Assembly (NCBI GenBank): GCA_948470475.1
Contig: OX419339.1
Span: forward strand, 8,103,685 to 8,167,684
Direction of reading: 5' to 3'
From: Galaxea fascicularis
Taxonomy: Eukaryota > Cnidaria > Anthozoa > Scleractinia > Euphylliidae
DNA: 64,000 nucleotides
The notes below the pieces were generated by a model. It did no database searches. It was not told where the DNA came from and saw only the letters and a list, made by a program, of their open reading frames with translations. The translations under genes and the position numbers were made by a program. Position 1 is the first letter of the stretch, and every line of letters begins with the position of its first letter. Below, piece after piece: positions 1-13,408 of the stretch.

Positions 1-124
1 TCCATACACGCAGTTGTGCCTGGAGAAGAGAAGACCTTGCTAATCGATGGGCAGCCAAGAGTTGTAGTCGCACCCAGCAAAGCCACTGGAGATCCGCTTG
101 TCTTTAAAATCACGGGCAAAGATG
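1..124 (+). CDS. Exon: C-terminal part of beta module BM0
   Basis: The window opens inside this exon in frame 1. The last third matches the end of the other BM modules: a hydrophobic strand, the LLIDG turn corresponding to the L-x-h-NG position, then VVVAPSK and a closing strand. The donor is G|GTGAGC at 125, phase 1. The start of the module is outside the window. Confidence 0.75.
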
Positions 125-3100
125 GTGAGCGTCTCCATTGCTTGCTCGTCTTCTTGCTTTCAGTAATACGAACTGAAATAAGAATCCCTGTACTGCTCTT
201 CTATCGTCTGCGCATGACAAACATTCAGCATTAACACCTTAAATTGGCCGGACCAACACTCAAAGTTTATAAATAACTGAGGAGAAGGTGCTTCCTTTGT
301 AATGATATCTGCAAATGATAAGACTCTCTAGTCGTCTCAGATAAGGACGATAGCACTCACCTCTGTGGGAACGTTTCTTCTTCCCTATGTTGTGGTCTGG
401 TCTACTAATGAGGTCGGGGGGGGAGGGGGGAGGGGTTGCATCTGTTAGCTGTCAGTTTTACTATCTGGCAGCTTTTAGTTTTCACCCCCACTAATGAACA
501 CCATCCCGCAGAGTGTTCAGACGTGGTTTTGTGATCTCGCTCACACTTCAAATTCAAGCAGTAAGCAGTCTTAACTAAAGATATGAGTGCTGCCATTTTC
601 TTCCAGGCGAAGCTGCGCCAGATGGTGGAATCGTGGTTAATACTGCTCCAGGTAAACGAGAGTGTAACTTCTAACTCTTCAATGCATTTCTGTCTCTCTT
701 TGTTTTGCAAAAGGCTCGTATTTCCTTAACGATGTTAAGGTGACCGGTTATAATGTTGTACTTTTATCGCGAGTACAAGGCTGAAAGATGCACGTACAGT
801 ACGGCCAGTAATGTTTAGCTAAGATTGACTGGGATGGTATATAGAACAGATGCTCATTCATATTAACATTGTAGTTTTCATAGCTGGACATGAATCTAAG
901 ATAAAAACGTTGGGCAAACTGCCATAGAAATAAAGAGAAGCATCTTCTTTAGCTTTTTGTGAAAGAAACATTCGTATCCATAAGATGGATCATACCTCAT
1001 TAGAATTTAGTGCCTGCCCCTCGTGTGTTCTTTGGAACTTAAGGTTAACTATATATACTTGCAGTTTTATACATTAGAATTTTGGGGGGTATTTTTAGTC
1101 TTTATCAGTTAGTGAAACTGATGTTATTTAACTTACGTTTTGATGATGTAAACTCACTTTACATTGTCCCCAAATAGTGTGAACTGCACTAGAAGAATTT
1201 CCTTCCTTCCTTCCTTTGGCATAACTAATCCAATCCTCACCTTTCAATACTACAGTAACGAGCATTTACTTTTGGAGACTGAAAACTATCACCCCTCAAG
1301 GCTTCATAGAGGGCAATCCCGCCTTCCAAGTCCACGGGAACGTACAGGCCAGTGATGGCGGAGTGTCATTTGACGGACAGTCCAGCTTCCTCACAACTGA
1401 CATGAGCAACACCGACTGTCTTGTGGATCCGGCTCTTTGTAGCAAGGGTCTTTCACTTGGGATGAGCGTAAAGTTCGATAAATCAGTGAATGATAGCAAG
1501 GAACCAAGATATTTGCTTGACACAGGCGCTCAGAGCTCGCAGACTCGTGGAGTGTCGATGTATATCAAAGAAGGCAAAGTTTTCTTCAATTTGGCTATCA
1601 AGCAAAAGTCTTGGGAGGTAAGAATACCAAGTGCCGGAATTTTTATGTTTACACGCAAACCAAGTTACGTGTGTATGGAAATGACACAATGTAACAGACT
1701 ATACCTAACACTCAAAGTGTGTTCTGTACTTGCATTCGCCATACGTTAGCCTAACTTGTAATTGCCTTCCTTAGTGGATAAAGGGCGTAGTTTCTACAGA
1801 AACTGTGGTGCTACGTTGGTGGAGGAATTGTACACAAGAATTTGGTTTATCAACCGAGTTGATAATGTAAATAGGCCATTTTCGTATTCTCGGTATTGAA
1901 CTGGATCTAACATGAAGTGGAGGCTCTTGCGGGGGAGTCTTTTCATATGTAAATGTATTCCCCCGCAAGAGCCTCCACTTCATGCTAGATCCAGTTCAAT
2001 ACCGAGAATACGAAAATGGCCTATTGACCACCGTACAGGGATTCTAAAAGCTAACGTTTCGAGCGTCAGAGCCAAGTCTTCACGTCTTAGTGGAGGCGAG
2101 GCGAGGCGAGGCCCAAGAAAGGGCCTGATAATCAGGGGTGCTTTACACGGGTAAATCGGTAGTGTTCTGCATTTATATTCTATGAACAACTGCCTTCAAG
2201 TGTTTGTTTTGCTTTCTGTTCTTGGTTTAAGTTTTCGCATCGGTTGTTTTGTGCAAATCAAAAAGCTCTTAATTTGGAAGACGTCATCGTCAAGTGTTTT
2301 AACAGGTGTTTTCTTAAGTAAACGTTTGTTTCCGTATTTGTTTTTAGAACTTCCCATACATGATTCGCTTCTTGCTGTTTTACACTTGTCTGATCCATAC
2401 GTATCCCAGAAAACATTTTGAAGGTTTCATATGGAGGAATCTGTCTTGATAGCTTGGACCATGTTGACAAAACTTCTAATTACTATACTAAACACCTTTG
2501 TTTTGTCCACGTAGGTCTCTGCTCCTCTGATATTTGACAACTGGCTGTACCTAATCGGTACATGGAGTGAACCAGAAGGCCTATCCCTTTACGAAAACGG
2601 TGTTTTGAAAAATTCAGATGCTTTGGGTAAAGTAGAAGCGCCACGGCCTGTGAACGCTGCTCAAACAAATCTCTGCGTTGGTGGACGAGTACCGAATGTG
2701 TTTGGCTCGGACTTTGCAAAGTTTTCCATGAAATCGTTGGCTATTTTTGACGAGACGATCCCATCTGCCCATACAAGTAGTGTGTCTTCTTTCTATCGTG
2801 ACTATGATGGAGTGGGTAAGTAAATCCAAAGTCGGAGATAGATTTGGAAGCGTGAGATTTAACATCCTCTTGAAAATTACGTTCTTGTGAAATTGGAAAG
2901 ACGGAATGCGTGATGAATATAATACATTGGCAAGCGGGAAGACCTCCAATTTTTGCATTTGGAATTTGAGTTTTCAGGTCGGACAGTGCCATGGTGGCAG
3001 TAGAGAAATATGTTCTTAATCTTTTGTTGGGGTGTACGGAATAATGTGGATTGCATTCAAGGGCTCAGTGCTGAAGTTTACTTGGTGGCAGGAGTGGGAT

Positions 3101-6100
3101 ATGCGTTGTGTTATGAGGTATAAGAGATTTAAGAAATTCGGGGTGGAAATGCCTCAATTGCTAAAAGGAAAATGTAACAGGAGCCGCAAAATTACTCACT
3201 TTTACAACGATTGCAATTACAGGAGCCGCTGCAAAATTCTACATTGTCCTGGAAGTGACCAACCTTTCCAAAAAGAAGTTCACTCTACTATCGTCTGATC
3301 ATTACCCTTCGCAAGGCTTCACAGTCAATCCCGGCACTGTGACCAAGATCAAGAAGGCCGTCTCCAGGCCCTCCGCGGTCATCTTCAACGCACGAGATGA
3401 CGAGGCAAAGCAGCAGTTGTATTTGAACGGGCTGTACAACATCTCTGTAACTCCGGCAAAGTCTCCTCTTCAAGACGTTAAAGTAACCGTAACAAGAGAA
3501 GGTTTGTGAGGATATTCTGCTTATGTTTGTGAGTTTGTTTCTTCTTGTTCTTTCTCGTGTTCCCTTTGCTTTGACTTTTCAAATGCGGGATAATGTCATC
3601 CGTTCTTTTGGCAATAATGGTATGGAAACGTTCACACCTTGCTATTGTTAATGAGCCCCAGTGGTTACATTTTGTATTTTGACTTTTACTTCATTCTCCC
3701 ATTCAGGTAAGTGAATTGCATTTGATATTCTCGGGGCTGTGCTCTTGCAGAGCCCGGTGGCCCCTGGGGGGTTACTCTTGCCTTTAGGCGACTGGGAAAT
3801 ATTGGTTTTTGCACCAATCTTATATGCTGGGTGCTTTGGATCTTGGTGGGCTCCCAAGTACTTTTCTTAGAGCACATGTCAGTCTTTATTCAGCTTACTC
3901 AACATTTGTTTGGTTGAGATTTAAATTTTTTATTTGCAGACCAGTCTTTGTCGGAACCAATAGTGCCTGCAGGTCAGTTGAAGTGGTCTTTGTTGTTGTT
4001 GTTATTGGTGCTGTTGAATTTTGCACGAGGTTATTTTGTGGTTTCATTGTCCCTCAATTCCGAACATGTAAGTTAAGCTTTCGCTGCTTATTTAACTTGA
4101 TTTCTTTGCGTTTTCGTTGTTTCGATAGATGGTGCAATGGAAGAGTCCAGCATTTCAGGTAAGTGTAAATACACATTCTTTTGATGGCAAGTTACTGTTT
4201 GATAGCATGGCCATAGAAGAGCGGAGAGTTAGCAGAAATCAATCTTTGAAAGTGTATAGAAGCAATAATGATCTGCGGAAATTTGCTTCCATTAAAACGT
4301 GGTGCAAGAGATTAATGAGCCATTAAATATTGCGGTCAGCTGATACCTCTGAACTCCATGATTAGACTTCTTCACAATTGAGTGAACACATCTTGAGCAG
4401 CTAGTTAATAGATTTAAAGTCTGAGATGATGCCATAGCTAAGTATTTTTCTCGTTGATACGTTACAGCTCCGCCAGTCATCCCGTCCCACTCGTGGATTC
4501 TCTCATCGATGAACGACAAACAAATCCCAGGGAATCCACCCTTGTCTTCCCACGGTACCCTCCAGCCAGTACAGGGAGGACTGAGCTTCGATGGAGGCCA
4601 AACGTCTTTGTCCGGGAGACTGCCTAACACGGCCTGTATCATTGACCCAGATAGTTGTGTTGACGGCTTCGCCTTTGGCATGAAGCTTCGCTTCTATGAG
4701 CTGTCGCTGACTTCTAATAAGCCTCAGTATGTGCTCGATAGCGGTGCAAGCACCAATAGAAAAGGTGTCAGTGTCTTCCTGCAACTGAATTCGCTCTATT
4801 TCAAGGTTGCTACCTCAAATGTTATGTACCAGGTAAGGATGTAGCTTGATTTACAGTGCGACATAGGACCTCGCGGAATCAGTCGTGCGAAATATCCCCT
4901 TGTTTTATCCAAGTCGGCCTACGGCATATTCAACTGAATATCAGGTGCTTATCCGTGCGATTTTACAAGGTAACTGTTAAATACCAGGCCTTTGTCCTCA
5001 ACGACTAAGAATACAGCAAATTACTGTAAGAGGTGAATAACGAACGAATTATAGATTCGATCGTTTGAGTAAAACTGGGAATAGAGTTGCAGCTCTATTT
5101 GTTGAGGTCACTAACGTTTGGGAACTGCTTAATATGAAGTTGTGCTACGTGTTATTCATGCATGTGGACAATGTGGTTGGTTTTCTTTCTCCTTGTTGTT
5201 CCTGTTTGGTTAGTAGAATCGAACTTTAGAACAATAACGGAGGGAACAACTGGAGCATGATTAAAGGGGCGTACGAGTTTGGTGCCTCACGTTAGTGTAA
5301 TATCCTGGAAAGACCAATCAGCTGGTATCAACTTGTGTCCAGCAATCTAGTTGCAAATCAAATCAAATTCAATCGAATCAAATATTGGTTTTGATGAGAG
5401 GGGAAAACCAGAGAAAAATCTCTCGGAGCAGAGTAGAGAACCAACAAACTGAGCCCACGTATGACGCCGGGTCAGGAAATCTGACCACTTAGCCAACCCA
5501 AGCCAACTCTCACCACTGTGCCAACCCTCCTCCCTCTGAACTTACAGCATCAATTGCCTTTGTAAGGATAGTTACATATATTAATATCACTCTTTTGGTC
5601 ATTTATCAGAACAAGTCATGCCTGCCTATATTTTATCTCTTCAGGCTTCCATTCCCGTTTACTCGAACAAATGGTTTTACGTCATGGGAGACTTCAGCAG
5701 CAAGACTGGTCTCCAGGTCTACTCTGATGGCGAGCTGGTGGACGGGGATAAACTGGGTAGGAATGGTGTGCACGAAGCGTCTGCACCAGGCCTAAACTTC
5801 TTTGTTGGCAGCAGTATTGATCGAGGCTCGCATGGCATGTTCCAAATGGCTTCTGTTTCCACCTTTAAGGGACGTCTCTCTCCCAAGACAATATCTCACA
5901 TTTACAGTTACTTTTGGAGACAAGGTATTGTTGATTTATAATCCATTAAGTATTTTCGCTCGCACGCGATTGGTCTAAACGCGTCACGTGATTGAATATT
6001 CTCCAGCTAAAACTGCGCAGTATCCGGTGATATTCCCCAAATACGCGTTGGGTAAAATATGTGAAGGATAATAATCACAGTAGCCTCCATTTGGCGTTAA

Positions 6101-7148
6101 AAATATGCTCGAATATTTGTCCTTGGACATTAAATTACAGTTTTCCGAGAGCGGCTCACAGCGTTCTCTTCTCGGAACAGATAATGTCCGCGGACAAATA
6201 TCCGAGCATATATTCGCACCAAATGGAGACTATTGTTGATATAACCATTCCATGCATTTGTTTCTGACTACCAGCGATTATGATTAGGCAGTGGTTAATC
6301 CTCCTTCTTCCATTATTTTTTCCACAAGCATTGACCAGCTTAGAGTCTTGATATCTCATAATCAATGAATAGATTCCGTGGCTTAGTTTTCTTTCGCCGA
6401 TTATTCTTCGTTGGGCCGTCGCATAAACTAGTTCGATTTACGAAGTGACTGAGAAGTAGCAAGACTTGGATCAGAGAAAATGCAACGAGCTGAACTTTCC
6501 AAAGAAAGTAGCGTTTAAACAAACTGGATTCAGGCGTTCGCAGATAACCACAGTCTTAATTACAACCCAAACGCAAACATTTTATGATTTTTTTCCCAGG
6601 ATCTGAAGGGGAAGGCCAGAAATATTTCATGACTTTGAGAGTTACCAACAGCATAGGACAGGATGCCCTGATATTCTCCAGCGACAACCAAATACCGAAT
6701 GGCATGCCAGTCAAGAAAGGTTCTTTTCTAACGATAATGAAGAGTTTGGTTTCTAGTGGATCCGTGAGCTTTGTAGCCATTGATAAAAGCACCAATGCCA
6801 GATTGTACCTGAACAACCTGGGCAAACTCCAACTCCAACCTTCGCATTCACAAGATGATGTCACCGAGGTTACTCTAACGCCATCAGGTAAATGGGTTCG
6901 CAGTTGCACGTCACGCATGAACACTCCTGGCACAAAACACGCTTTCGAGCGCTTGGCAAACAAATTCAACCGTTAACGCATTCTGGAAGTGACGGTGAAG
7001 GAATGAAATCTCATTAGTTTTGCATGTTTTTTTTTTCTTCAGGGGTGAACAATGATGAAGCATCTGGAATTCCACCTGCTGCAGTCATCCCAGGTTTGTA
7101 GTCTGGTTTTCAAGAGTTTTCTTCCTTTAAAATCTCTGTCGTTATGTT

Positions 7149-7182
<34 letters not shown>

Positions 7183-10100
7183 ACGTAATTAAGACAAGCT
7201 TTGGCAGGAGATGATCACCTCTTCCATTCACCTCCTACGTTTACAATTTTTCTCTCACATACAGCTAGCCCAGTCAACCCCTTCCACTCTTGGTCGTTCC
7301 TTTTCCAGACGCATAACAAGATCATAGGTTCTCCGCCACTGAACCTGTTTGGTCAGAGCCTGATTCAAGACAACGGCATGTTATTTGACGGTGCTTCTAC
7401 ATATGCCAGTGCTGCACTGCCAAAGAGCGATTGCTTACAGGATCCGGGAGTGTGTGTGAACGGATTTTCGATTGGCGCAAAGTTAAAGTTTGATCAAGCA
7501 GATATGACTTACAGCACCCCGAAGTACATTTTTGATAGCGGTGCTCGTAGTCTTGCCACGCGTGGGGTGTCTGTTTACGTCTTGAATGGTAACCTGTTCT
7601 TTGAACTGGCCACTGCGAATAAGGCTTGGAAGGTAGGTAGACAATTATTTGGTGTGGTTAACGCCATCTCGTTTCCGGCCCAATTTCCTAACTGGTTAGA
7701 ATAATTAAGTTTAATTTCTGTTGTGGTCTACACGTTAGTTAAGGCAGCTTCTGCTGGAGAAGCCAGAGAAGTTTCGAATTATCGGGAGCTAAGAACAAAT
7801 GACTGGAGATTGTACAATGTTTCTTTCACATGTACATCTTTGATTGCTATTCAAGCAATGTGTTTAGTCAGGTTTCGTACGAAAACAGAGTAAACACCGA
7901 AGGATATTTTACTACCAAAACAGAGCAACATAAAGAGAATACTGTTCAAAATGCGTAATGCCTGGCAGAATACTGCAGTATTTCGGGGGCACATGCTGCT
8001 AAATTTGATTTTATTCGGATAAAAATAAATTCAGGTTTTTGGAGCGTGTTTTAACTTATTACACTTAGGAAAAGCGATTCGAGTTATCGAGGGCAAAATT
8101 GTAGAATATTACCTGAAGGAAGAAGTAAATCACTTCGAGTAGGCAGGAGTTATGGAGGGTTCGAGTTATGGAGGGTAAAATTACAATAGATGTAGGAATG
8201 TAAGGAGCATATCCAGACGAAATCATTGCTGGTTCGAGCTCGCTTGAGCTCTGAGTTGCCGGGCCGGGGTTCCAGTCATCCGGAGTTAACTGTAATGCAG
8301 CGTAATTTCTTATGCCCTACAGTTTTCTATAGAGCGTTTTCACATGACGTCACGGCGGCCATGTTGATGTACCAAAACAAAGGAACGGCGGCCATATTGG
8401 TGTACCAGGCTAACCCTCTGGGAATTGAACTCTATTTTTATGCAAATACTTTCTTTTGTTTCATTCAACCAATATAGCCGCTGGTCACGAGGGTGAAAAC
8501 GCTCTATATGAAGGCGGTGCCAAGCGCGGGAAAATCCGTCGTACAAGTCACGATTGCTTTTGGTTTTGCTTCTCAATGGTTGAGAAAGAACCGAGCGAGA
8601 GATTAGATTGAGATTGGTTGCGCCTCTTTGTTAGCCAACGAGAAGTAAAACGTAAACCAATCGCTGGTTGTACGCCCGCATTTTCCCGCGCTTGGCTCCG
8701 GTTGCATGAAATGCGTCAAATTCTGATTGGTTCGCTGAGCTGTCTTCGTCTCTTATGATTGGTCAGAGAAATTGCTTTGGTTTTGGTCTTACGACGCTCA
8801 ATTGAAAACCACTCTTATTTAAGCTATAGGCACGAAATAGAATGTAGGCAGTTTAAATTAAAGCAAACACCTATGGAGTTTGAAACATTTCAGGAGAGTT
8901 CAGGTTCTGTGTATTAACGTCACTCTTCGTCTACAGCTGCCTATTAACGCTGACATTTCTCTGCGCCTAGGTCAAGACAAAGATATCGCCCGATGATTGG
9001 GTCTACGCAAGTACGACATGGAGAAACGACCTCGGTCTGAAGCTTTACATGGATGGGAAAGAAGTCAACGCGGATGACAAGGGCAAAGAAAGTCAGCTTC
9101 TACTCAACACGAAAAAGCCGAACTTGTGCTTTGGAGTTGACGTTCAAGGCACTGGTCATTACGCCAAATTCATCATCGGTTCGTTCTCTACGTTCAGGAC
9201 GTTTTTGTCACCGTCGATGATGCGCAGTGTGTACACGTTCTTCTTTAGAAGTGGTAAGTGCAGCGTCTGAGTTCTGTTAACTTTGGCTTCAGCTGTCACT
9301 AGGATTTTAAGTAGATGGATGAATTGCTTGAAGTACTACGTGGTTACAGATCATAAAAAAAATGATCGCTGGTCATCGCTGAAGCTTTGTTTTTCGTTCT
9401 TATCTTCTTTTGTTTCTTTGGTGTTGAATCGTGTTTTGTTTGGTCTATTTTTATATTGGTTTAACTTTCCTCTTCCAACTTGCTCTTGCTTGGCTTCCTC
9501 TACCTGGTGATTCCCGGTTCCATGTTAATCGACCTTACTCAGATAGCCTTCTAAACTGCGTGAACAGATTTGCATTTTAAGTGCTCTTATTTCTCAGGTA
9601 TGTCGACGTCGTCTTCGAATGTTATTAAACTACAAGTCAAGAACACATTCGACAAAGATGTCCAGCTCATGTCGAGCGATAAAGAACCTTCTCAGGGATT
9701 GCAGGTATGACTTTTTATGCCAGTTTCTTTATTTCACAGCTGTATTGCGAATCAAACATAGAAGAAAGCGGACAAAGGAGATTGTGCGAATGGGACGCAA
9801 GTCCTATGCGAGACGCTTCCCGGCACGAATATAAATGCAGTATTAAATGTGAAACCTTTTTACGATTTGTTTTTTCTCCTCTTCGCCCCTGATGGGAATG
9901 TGTTCTCTACGATTATATTTCACAGACTTCGGTCGAAATATATGACAGTATATGACGTCCGCGTCCACGTTTAACATCCTCAGGGGCACCCCTTCCCTTT
10001 AAGGAAAAAAGGGATGACATAATCCCATCAAATCACGAAGCACAAACCATGTGCTCTCAGCATTTCCCGGAGCTGTTTTCCGCTATGCTTCGATCCGTGT

Positions 10101-13100
10101 GAAGAGTATGTCTCCCTTTGTTCTGTTAATTTGACCTCATTATCGCAAAAATGGAAGTTAGGTGCCCGGGAGAAGCAAACCCAACACTTGCTTAGCAGCC
10201 CCAGCCCCAACCCCACGATGTAACACCACCCAGATGGCGGGCACTGTCCAAAACCCAGCGAGAATTTCAGTGGAAAAAACTATGGAATAAATAGTAACAG
10301 GACCAATAGACAAAATAAATATACTCAACCAAGAGAATGGGTGGGAAGGGAAAAATCGCAAGCCACCGAACAAACACCCGACTGAAACAACGCCACGCAT
10401 GAGGACAAACTGTAATACAAGCATGAAGCCACGCACGAATGAGCAGCAGAGAAGACCGCTGACCGCCAACATACTGAGAGAACGCCAAGATGTCCCAACG
10501 CCGTGACTCTAGAAACGCCAAACACTAACGCCAACAGAAACGCCAAGACGCTACTAAACCCAATAAAAAAACGCTTCTAGCTCCTAAGTTAACCATTTTA
10601 TACTGGTATAATTGCAATCGTCGTGTGTAGCACCCCATTTGTAAGAAATGTAAGAAGTCAAATAATCACGAAGTGGTTGAGGTCTATGATTTTTCGCTTG
10701 GTGTTGGTAACTTGACTGTGTAACTGGAAGTCCTTTTCGTTTCCACTTGACGGCTAAAACAATCGCCGTAGCGTCCAAAATGTGTAAGGGACATTCACAT
10801 AGGGGTAAAAGGATGAGGTATGCGGAGTATATAATGAAAGGCTTGGACTAATTGGGTCAAGCTGTCGTAATGTGTGAAGCCGTCCGTGTGAAGCGTGATG
10901 CATTCACACGCCCTTTCGAAATCATTCTATCATTATTTAGTTTATTTCTTTGTTTTTATATATAATTATCATAGCCTACTTGAACTTTACTAGTCATTCC
11001 ATGTCCCTTAATTTATACCATTCACCTCTAACAGATCCTTAAGAAATACACCATGGAAATCCGAAAGGAAGGTCTGGGCGGCCAAGCCGTCACTTTCACC
11101 GCCAAATCAGGGGCTGTTAACTTACTGCTGAACAATCAGAACTCGCTCTCCATTTCTCCTGAGTTAACACGCAAAGGCTCATTCGTCGTGGTCATTTCCA
11201 AGGAAAAAATTAAAGGCGTGGGAGGTAAGCGATGCTAAACGCTAGTACAGAAAGTTCGATACTAAGGGGTATCGATGCTTACATGAGAGAAGCTTAGTTT
11301 CGATTCCGTTTAGGCTCCCCTCCTCCTGGTCGCCTCTTTCTTTTCTTTTGTTTTTTGTTTGTTTTTTTTGTTGTTTTTTTGTGTTTGTTCATTTTCTTCT
11401 CAATTCGTGTTGGTGGCTTGCCCTCTCGTCTTAGATATTATTCGATTGTTTCAATATTTTGATGTATGATTTCAGATCAATCGGCCATTGGAACTTACTA
11501 TGTATCTCTGAAGATCTTTAACAAGTCTGGTAAAAACGTAGTGATTGTACCCAGCGACAACAATCCACCCAATGGATTCCTGGTCAAAAAGGGCTTCATG
11601 GTGTCCTTTACTAAACCGACCAAGGGTAACTTACCGATTGTGTTCAAGGCCCTGGATCCGGCTACACAGCGGCTGATGAAAATGAATGGCAATGACTCGA
11701 TTGAGCTGGTGCCCAGTGAAGTCAAAGGCAACCCTTCAACAGTTGAGATCCTTGCGCCAGGGATGTCCCAAGGTTGGTAGTGCCTGGACAACGTACTTTG
11801 ATGGTTATATTTATGTGGATTACTTTAGCGCAAACCAGGTCTTGTGGATGTGAGTTAACGACAATTTTATAGACTGGCCCGAACTCTTCCGCCGCCAGAT
11901 TAGTTGTGTAAAATGTTACAGCGATCTCTTTTGCCCAAAGTGCCGGGTTTGATTTCAGTCGTATCGCATTTAGATAGAGATATTGAATGTAAACGTAACC
12001 CGTTACTTCGCTGAAGAGGAGGCAAAGCGCTTCAAGCAGCTTAAGGTTGAAAATATCTAGTAAGTGCAAAATCGTGTTGGAAAAGCTGCTGTTTTTAAAT
12101 GATTTCTTGTCAAGTATTTGACAGCACATTACCAAATCATTCTGTCCTCTTCCCTTGTCACCGGAGCTCTAGATAAAAGTACGGCTTTATGGAACCCACA
12201 AAGAATTTTGAATTCGATCGAGAAAGGAAGAACTTGAGATTACATGTGGCAAATGATAGCATGATTGCACTATACGGAAAAGAGTGTATGTTTGAGATGA
12301 CCTGGCTGGTTTATGAGGTAGCGCTTCTGTTACACTTCTAGGCCCACTAAAAAGAAACGGAAAAACCAGAATTTTAGTCAGTGGGTCATGCTTAGATTAG
12401 ACTTTAGGCGGCGTGCCTTTCGATCTTTTAGCAATAAGTGATTCTGTCGTATATTGGAGTTCTGAACGAAGTAACGATGGATTTGTAGGCTTGTATTCAA
12501 TGAAAGCCCTTCGAACCATTTAAGCAAGGTTACATGTATCGGTTTATTCACTGTAATACTGGTTCTCTTTCATAGGCGGCCAACAGTATTACATCAGCGT
12601 TACCTTTTTAAACAAAGCTGGCCAGGACGCCATCATCAAGTCCAAGGACAACAATCCTAGCAGCAAATGGACAGTCAGGAAGAACACAATGATGAGTATT
12701 AGCAAAAGTACCACGTCGGCAGAGCCAATGGAGTTTGTTGCTTTCACTGCAAAAGACTCACCTCTTTCATTAGATGGCAAGACGACATTCATGCTGACAC
12801 CGCGAACTACAAAGACAAAGACAAACGTGACTATCGGCACCCAAGGTGAGTAGGCGCACAAGGAAATCAGAGAGAGGGAGAGAGAGTAAATAGACGTGTG
12901 GGAATACACCTTCCGCTTTGGGGCAATGTTTACTGGCTTCATTTTCTCACTCGCTCACCCTTTATTCATTAACTCATTCATTCATTCAACCATCCGTCCG
13001 TCCGTCCGTTCGTTCGTTTGACACCGCCGACCGGTTGGCTCAGTGGTAGAACACCGGACTGCTGTGCGGGAGGTCGGGGGTTCAAGCCCAGGCCGGACCA

Positions 13101-13371
13101 ACACTCAGGGTCTTTAAATAACTGAGGAGAAAATGCTACCTTTGTAATGACATCTGCAAATGGTTAGACTTTCTAGTCTTCTCGGATAAGGACGATAAAA
13201 CCGGAGGTCCCGTCTCACAGTACTGGTGTGGGACGTTAAAGAACCCGCGCACTGATCGGAAAGAGTAGGGGGACGTAGTCCCCGGTGTGATGGTCTATAA
13301 CTTATTCTGTTCTGGGGGCACCTGTGTTGATCCTTCTACTCATTTCAAAGATTGTAAACTGCAATTATTAC

Positions 13372-13408
<37 letters not shown>

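Noticed and set aside
10028..10546. Overlapping minus-strand frames in the BM3 intron
   Set aside because: Hydrophobic, mutually overlapping frames over an AC-rich block; no ATG-led gene structure or domain.
13024..13100. tRNA gene
   Set aside because: A and B boxes are present but the 3' half does not fold as a tRNA and the sequence continues into a repeat body also found at 246-373; it is a SINE.
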